DNA of 16,123 bases from Bacillota bacterium (GTDB lineage: Bacteria > Bacillota > Clostridia > Peptostreptococcales > Anaerovoracaceae), in contig JAQSXD010000124.1 in NCBI GenBank assembly GCA_029266295.1, positions 1 to 16,123 on the forward strand, written 5' to 3'. The notes beneath the pieces were generated by a model, which was not told where the DNA came from, made no database searches, and saw only the letters and a list, made by a program, of their open reading frames with translations. The position numbers were made by a program, and so were the translations under genes. Below, piece after piece: positions 13,917-16,123 of the stretch; the stretch's first letter is position 1, and each line of letters begins with the position of its first letter.

Positions 13917-15437
13917 TTAATCAAGATGCTTTTCGTAGATCATCTTGTTTACCGCGTTGATATATGCATGGATACTTGCCTCAATGATGTCGGTGGACAA
14001 GCCTCTTCCGGCAAATATCATTCCTTCCTTATCGCTGATCTTAACCAGCGCATCGCCTAATGCGTCTTCACCCTCGGTCACGGACTGGATCTGATAATCT
14101 TCAAGATTAAAGTCGATCCCCACAATCTTCTCAATGGCTTTAAAGGATGCGTCGATGGGGCCTTCACCTCTGGATACCTTTTCAATTATCTTTCCGTCCT
14201 TGATCATTTTTATCACAGCAGTAGACGTGATTGCATTTCCGCTGTTGATCACAAAGCTCTCCATGCTGTAAGTCTTGGGTACCTGAACCGCTTCCTTGGA
14301 AATCAACGCCTCGATATCCCTATCATAGACAGATTTTTTCTTATCCGCCAGTTCTTTGAACTTCTGGAACATTCTATCGATTTCAGCTTCTGTCATCTCG
14401 TATCCTAAGTTCTTCACCTTGTCGCGGAAGGCGTGCTTTCCTGAGTGTTTGCCGAGTACCAGATTGTTCTGGGTGAGACCGACGGATTCCGGAGTCATGA
14501 TCTCATAAGTTTCTCTGTTCTTCATAACACCATGCTGATGGATGCCCGACTCATGGGCGAATGCATTTTCACCAACAATCGCCTTGTTGGGCTGTACCTT
14601 GACACCGGTGATTCTGGAAAGAAGGTTGGAGGAGCGCACAATCTCTGTCGTGACGACCCGTGTATCCGCCTGAAGGCTATCCTTCCTCGTGTGCAGCGCC
14701 ATGATAATCTCTTCCATGGCTGCGTTTCCAGCTCGTTCACCGATACCGTTGATGGTACATTCAATCTGCCCTGCGCCTGCTTTGATCGCTGCCAGAGAAT
14801 TGGCTACCGCAAGGCCGAGATCGTTATGACAATGGGAAGACAGCGTGATATTTACCATGGAAGGCGCAAGCTCCTGAACCTTCATCAGAAACGCATAGTA
14901 TTCATCCGGAGTTGTATAACCCACTGTGTCAGGCAGATTGATGGTCGTTGCTCCCGCTTTGATGACGCCTTCAATCACTCTCGCCAAAAACTCCGGTTCG
15001 CTTCTCGTAGCATCTTCGGCTGACCACTCAATGTCGCTGCAATATCTCTTAGCATGCTTTACCATTGCCACAGATCGCTCATATACCTCTTCAGGAGTCA
15101 TTAGAAGCTTATATTCCATATGAATGGGTGAGGTTGCAATAAAGGTATGAATTCTGGGCGAGACTGCACTGGAAAGTGCTTCCCATGCTCTATCAATATC
15201 TTGCTCCATGGTTCTTGCCAGACTGGCAACGGTACAGTCTTTGATCGTTTCCGCAATGGTCTTCACCGAATGGAAATCTCCGGGGGATGAAATTGCAAAA
15301 CCAGCTTCAATAACATCGACCTTCATCCGCTCAAGCTGTTTGGCCATCTCAATTTTCTCTTTCAGATTCATGCTGCAGCCTGGAGACTGCTCACCGTCTC
15401 TTAATGTGGTGTCGAAAATTTTAATCATTTTGGTCAT
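13917..15437 (-). CDS. leuA: 2-isopropylmalate synthase
   Basis: The product condenses acetyl-CoA with 2-ketoisovalerate, the first committed step of leucine synthesis. The 506 residues contain the HMGL-like TIM barrel, with FDTTLRDGEQSPG (R13, D14), the metal-binding HCHND (H202, H204) and GERAGN (N238). A linker with GKHSGKHAF follows, then a C-terminal regulatory domain (about 385-500) where leucine binds in the family, so feedback inhibition is expected. The ATG at 15437 is chosen because AAGGAGG stands eight bases upstream and the frame-open extension before it runs into the T-box terminator. Length and the LRDGEQSPGCSMN motif favour LeuA over homocitrate or citramalate synthase, and the adjacent leuCDB settles it. 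Confidence 0.97.
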   Translation of the reverse strand: MTKMIKIFDTTLRDGEQSPGCSMNLKEKIEMAKQLERMKVDVIEAGFAISSPGDFHSVKTIAETIKDCTVASLARTMEQDIDRAWEALSSAVSPRIHTFIATSPIHMEYKLLMTPEEVYERSVAMVKHAKRYCSDIEWSAEDATRSEPEFLARVIEGVIKAGATTINLPDTVGYTTPDEYYAFLMKVQELAPSMVNITLSSHCHNDLGLAVANSLAAIKAGAGQIECTINGIGERAGNAAMEEIIMALHTRKDSLQADTRVVTTEIVRSSNLLSRITGVKVQPNKAIVGENAFAHESGIHQHGVMKNRETYEIMTPESVGLTQNNLVLGKHSGKHAFRDKVKNLGYEMTEAEIDRMFQKFKELADKKKSVYDRDIEALISKEAVQVPKTYSMESFVINSGNAITSTAVIKMIKDGKIIEKVSRGEGPIDASFKAIEKIVGIDFNLEDYQIQSVTEGEDALGDALVKISDKEGMIFAGRGLSTDIIEASIHAYINAVNKMIYEKHLD

Positions 15438-15496
15438 TGTGTTTTCCTCCTTATACAAACGAATCGATCGCTTCAGCCGGAGCTTTTTTACCAATT

Positions 15497-15534
15497 AAAA
15501 AAGTCCCTGAAGCTTTTTGATAAGCTCCAGGGAC
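15497..15534 (-). terminator. T-box-controlled intrinsic terminator
   Basis: GTCCCT (15534-15529) and AGGGAC (15508-15503) close a hairpin extended by GGAGCTT/AAGCTTC pairing, followed on the minus strand by six Us. It lies between the T-box core and the leuA start and is the terminator the antiterminator competes with. Confidence 0.9.
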
Positions 15535-15769
15535 GATAGTATTCTACCGCGGTACCACCCTGATTACTGTATAAAACAGTCAACTCACCGGATTCTAACA
15601 AATCCTCGGCCTTGATAACGGGGCCTTCCGGGACACCTTAATAGCAGTTGCTTTGGGGCGCCAGCTCAGGAGCGAGATTGTCTTTTTCCGCATATCGGTT
15701 CGCAGCTTCCACCGACTCTCTGTAATGCTTTTCGAAAAAACAAGTACTCCGTCATTGCATTTAATTATT
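15497..15769 (-). ncRNA. T-box leader (leucine-responsive) of the leu operon
   Basis: The minus-strand leader has the diagnostic T-box core AGGGTGGTACCGCG (15561-15548), which pairs with the CCA end of uncharged tRNA. Upstream, stem I shows GGAGTAC, then an AGAGAG-GG-TGG-type apical segment around 15699-15723. The 3' side reads CTC followed by GCTCCTGAGC. The CTC at 15676-15674 sits where the specifier codon is expected, so the sensor is probably tRNA-Leu with anticodon GAG. When leucine is scarce, uncharged tRNA binds and stabilises the antiterminator, letting RNA polymerase into leuA. Specifier assignment is from alignment by eye. Confidence 0.93.
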
Positions 15770-15775
15770 GTTGTT

Positions 15776-15804
15776 AGTATACTAATTAAAATTCCTGTTG
15801 TCAA
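15776..15804 (-). promoter_or_regulatory. leu operon promoter (TTGACA-17-TATACT)
   Basis: On the minus strand a consensus -35 TTGACA (15804-15799) is 17 bases from TATACT (15781-15776), five of six to consensus. The start is predicted near 15769, right at the 5' end of stem I of the T-box. The strong promoter fits control by termination rather than initiation. Confidence 0.87.
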
Positions 15805-15921
15805 TGTTTTTTTCTCTGTTTTTTTGTCCCCTTTTTTACGCCTTCTTGAATGGAAGTTGCGTGCACAGCATTCACGGCAAGGAGAGCAGGGAGCAGTTAA
15901 AACGTTGGAAGGGTGAAGAAA

Positions 15922-15960
15922 GCCGATAGAAAGCAACACCTTCTACCGGCCTATTTTTTT
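15922..15960. terminator. Imperfect hairpin with T-run, probable terminator of the right-edge gene
   Basis: GCCG-A-TAGAA (15922-15931) pairs with TTCTA-C-CGGC (15941-15950), one internal mismatch. On the plus strand it is followed by CTA and seven Ts; on the minus strand by TTTCTTC. It lies downstream of the minus-strand gene ending at 16009, which it probably terminates. The stretch 15805-15921 beside it holds T-rich sequence and no supportable gene on either strand. Confidence 0.5.
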
Positions 15961-16008
15961 ATTATTATGATTTTTATTTGACGACTTTTCTTGCCTTCAG
16001 CGGAAAGA

Positions 16009-16123
16009 TTATTTACTACCTATATACTCGTCATCTATGGTAGCCGGTTCATCGGGTGAATGAACATCAAATTTTTCACCGGCTGGGGCTTTGATATCAT
16101 GGATTGCTGTTTCATCATCCTTC
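16009..16123 (-). CDS. C-terminal end of an unrecognised gene with an acidic tail, cut by the window edge
   Basis: Thirty-seven codons enter from the right edge and end in TAA at 16011-16009. They read KDDETAIHDIKAP near the start and DEPATIDDEYIGSK at the end: hydrophilic, rich in Asp/Glu, with no membrane segment. The stop is followed by the hairpin at 15922-15950, which fits a true gene end. The tail looks disordered and gives no family. It reads toward the leu promoter but is separated from it by about 200 bases and a likely terminator. Confidence 0.55.
   Translation of the reverse strand, partial: KDDETAIHDIKAPAGEKFDVHSPDEPATIDDEYIGSK

Noticed and set aside
15438..15494. Upstream extension of leuA by 19 codons
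   Set aside because: It runs toward the T-box terminator and lacks a ribosome binding site; the ATG at 15437 follows AAGGAGG.
15841..15900. Small plus-strand peptide of 16 codons (MEVACTAFTARRAGSS)
   Set aside because: No convincing ribosome binding site and too short to distinguish from chance.

Overview
The window reads as chromosomal DNA of a low-to-mid GC Gram-positive anaerobe, most likely a member of the Clostridia. The grounds are AGGAGG-type ribosome binding sites, a T-box leader in front of a leuA-leuC-leuD-leuB operon, a surface protein anchored by three C-terminal S-layer homology (SLH) domains, and TTGACA/TATAAT-like promoters with intrinsic terminators. The genus cannot be fixed from the sequence alone.

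Layout, left to right. Bases 1-330 hold what looks like the decayed end of an accessory or mobile segment on the minus strand: one coding tail and one short gene broken by a frameshift, closed by a strong hairpin. Next come three plus-strand genes. The first (539-3505) is a large membrane signalling protein with two extracellular solute-binding-type domains, a degenerate GGDEF domain and an EAL domain with all catalytic residues, so it is predicted to degrade c-di-GMP in response to a bound ligand. The second (3571-4359) is a YgiD-type zinc dioxygenase. The third (4492-5139) is an unrecognised protein built from a tandem duplication. A pair of hairpins separates them from a convergent minus-strand gene.

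That gene (10410 down to 5283) encodes a roughly 1,700-residue exported surface protein: signal peptide, FMN-binding domain with a flavinylation-like motif, GLUG-type repeat blocks, a second and degenerate FMN-binding-like domain, a Ser/Thr-rich linker and three SLH domains. As sequenced it is split by one extra G in a run of five. Its upstream region has a near-perfect promoter followed by three palindromes of the form GTTAGC-N4-GCTAAC. Their centres are exactly 34 bp apart, and they lie at the predicted transcription start and in the leader. This is the most striking regulatory array in the window, and its half-sites (TTAG/CTAA) faintly recall DtxR/IdeR-family operators. One testable reading is an iron- or redox-regulated extracellular electron-transfer flavoprotein.

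The right third is the complete leucine biosynthesis operon on the minus strand (leuA, leuC, leuD, leuB). It is driven by a consensus promoter and controlled by a T-box leader whose probable specifier is the leucine codon CUC. Together these genes convert 2-ketoisovalerate to 2-ketoisocaproate, needing only a transaminase to make leucine. The leuC-leuD junction is unusual: it contains two copies of a 107-bp structured repeat. At the right edge lies the acidic C-terminal tail of another minus-strand gene.
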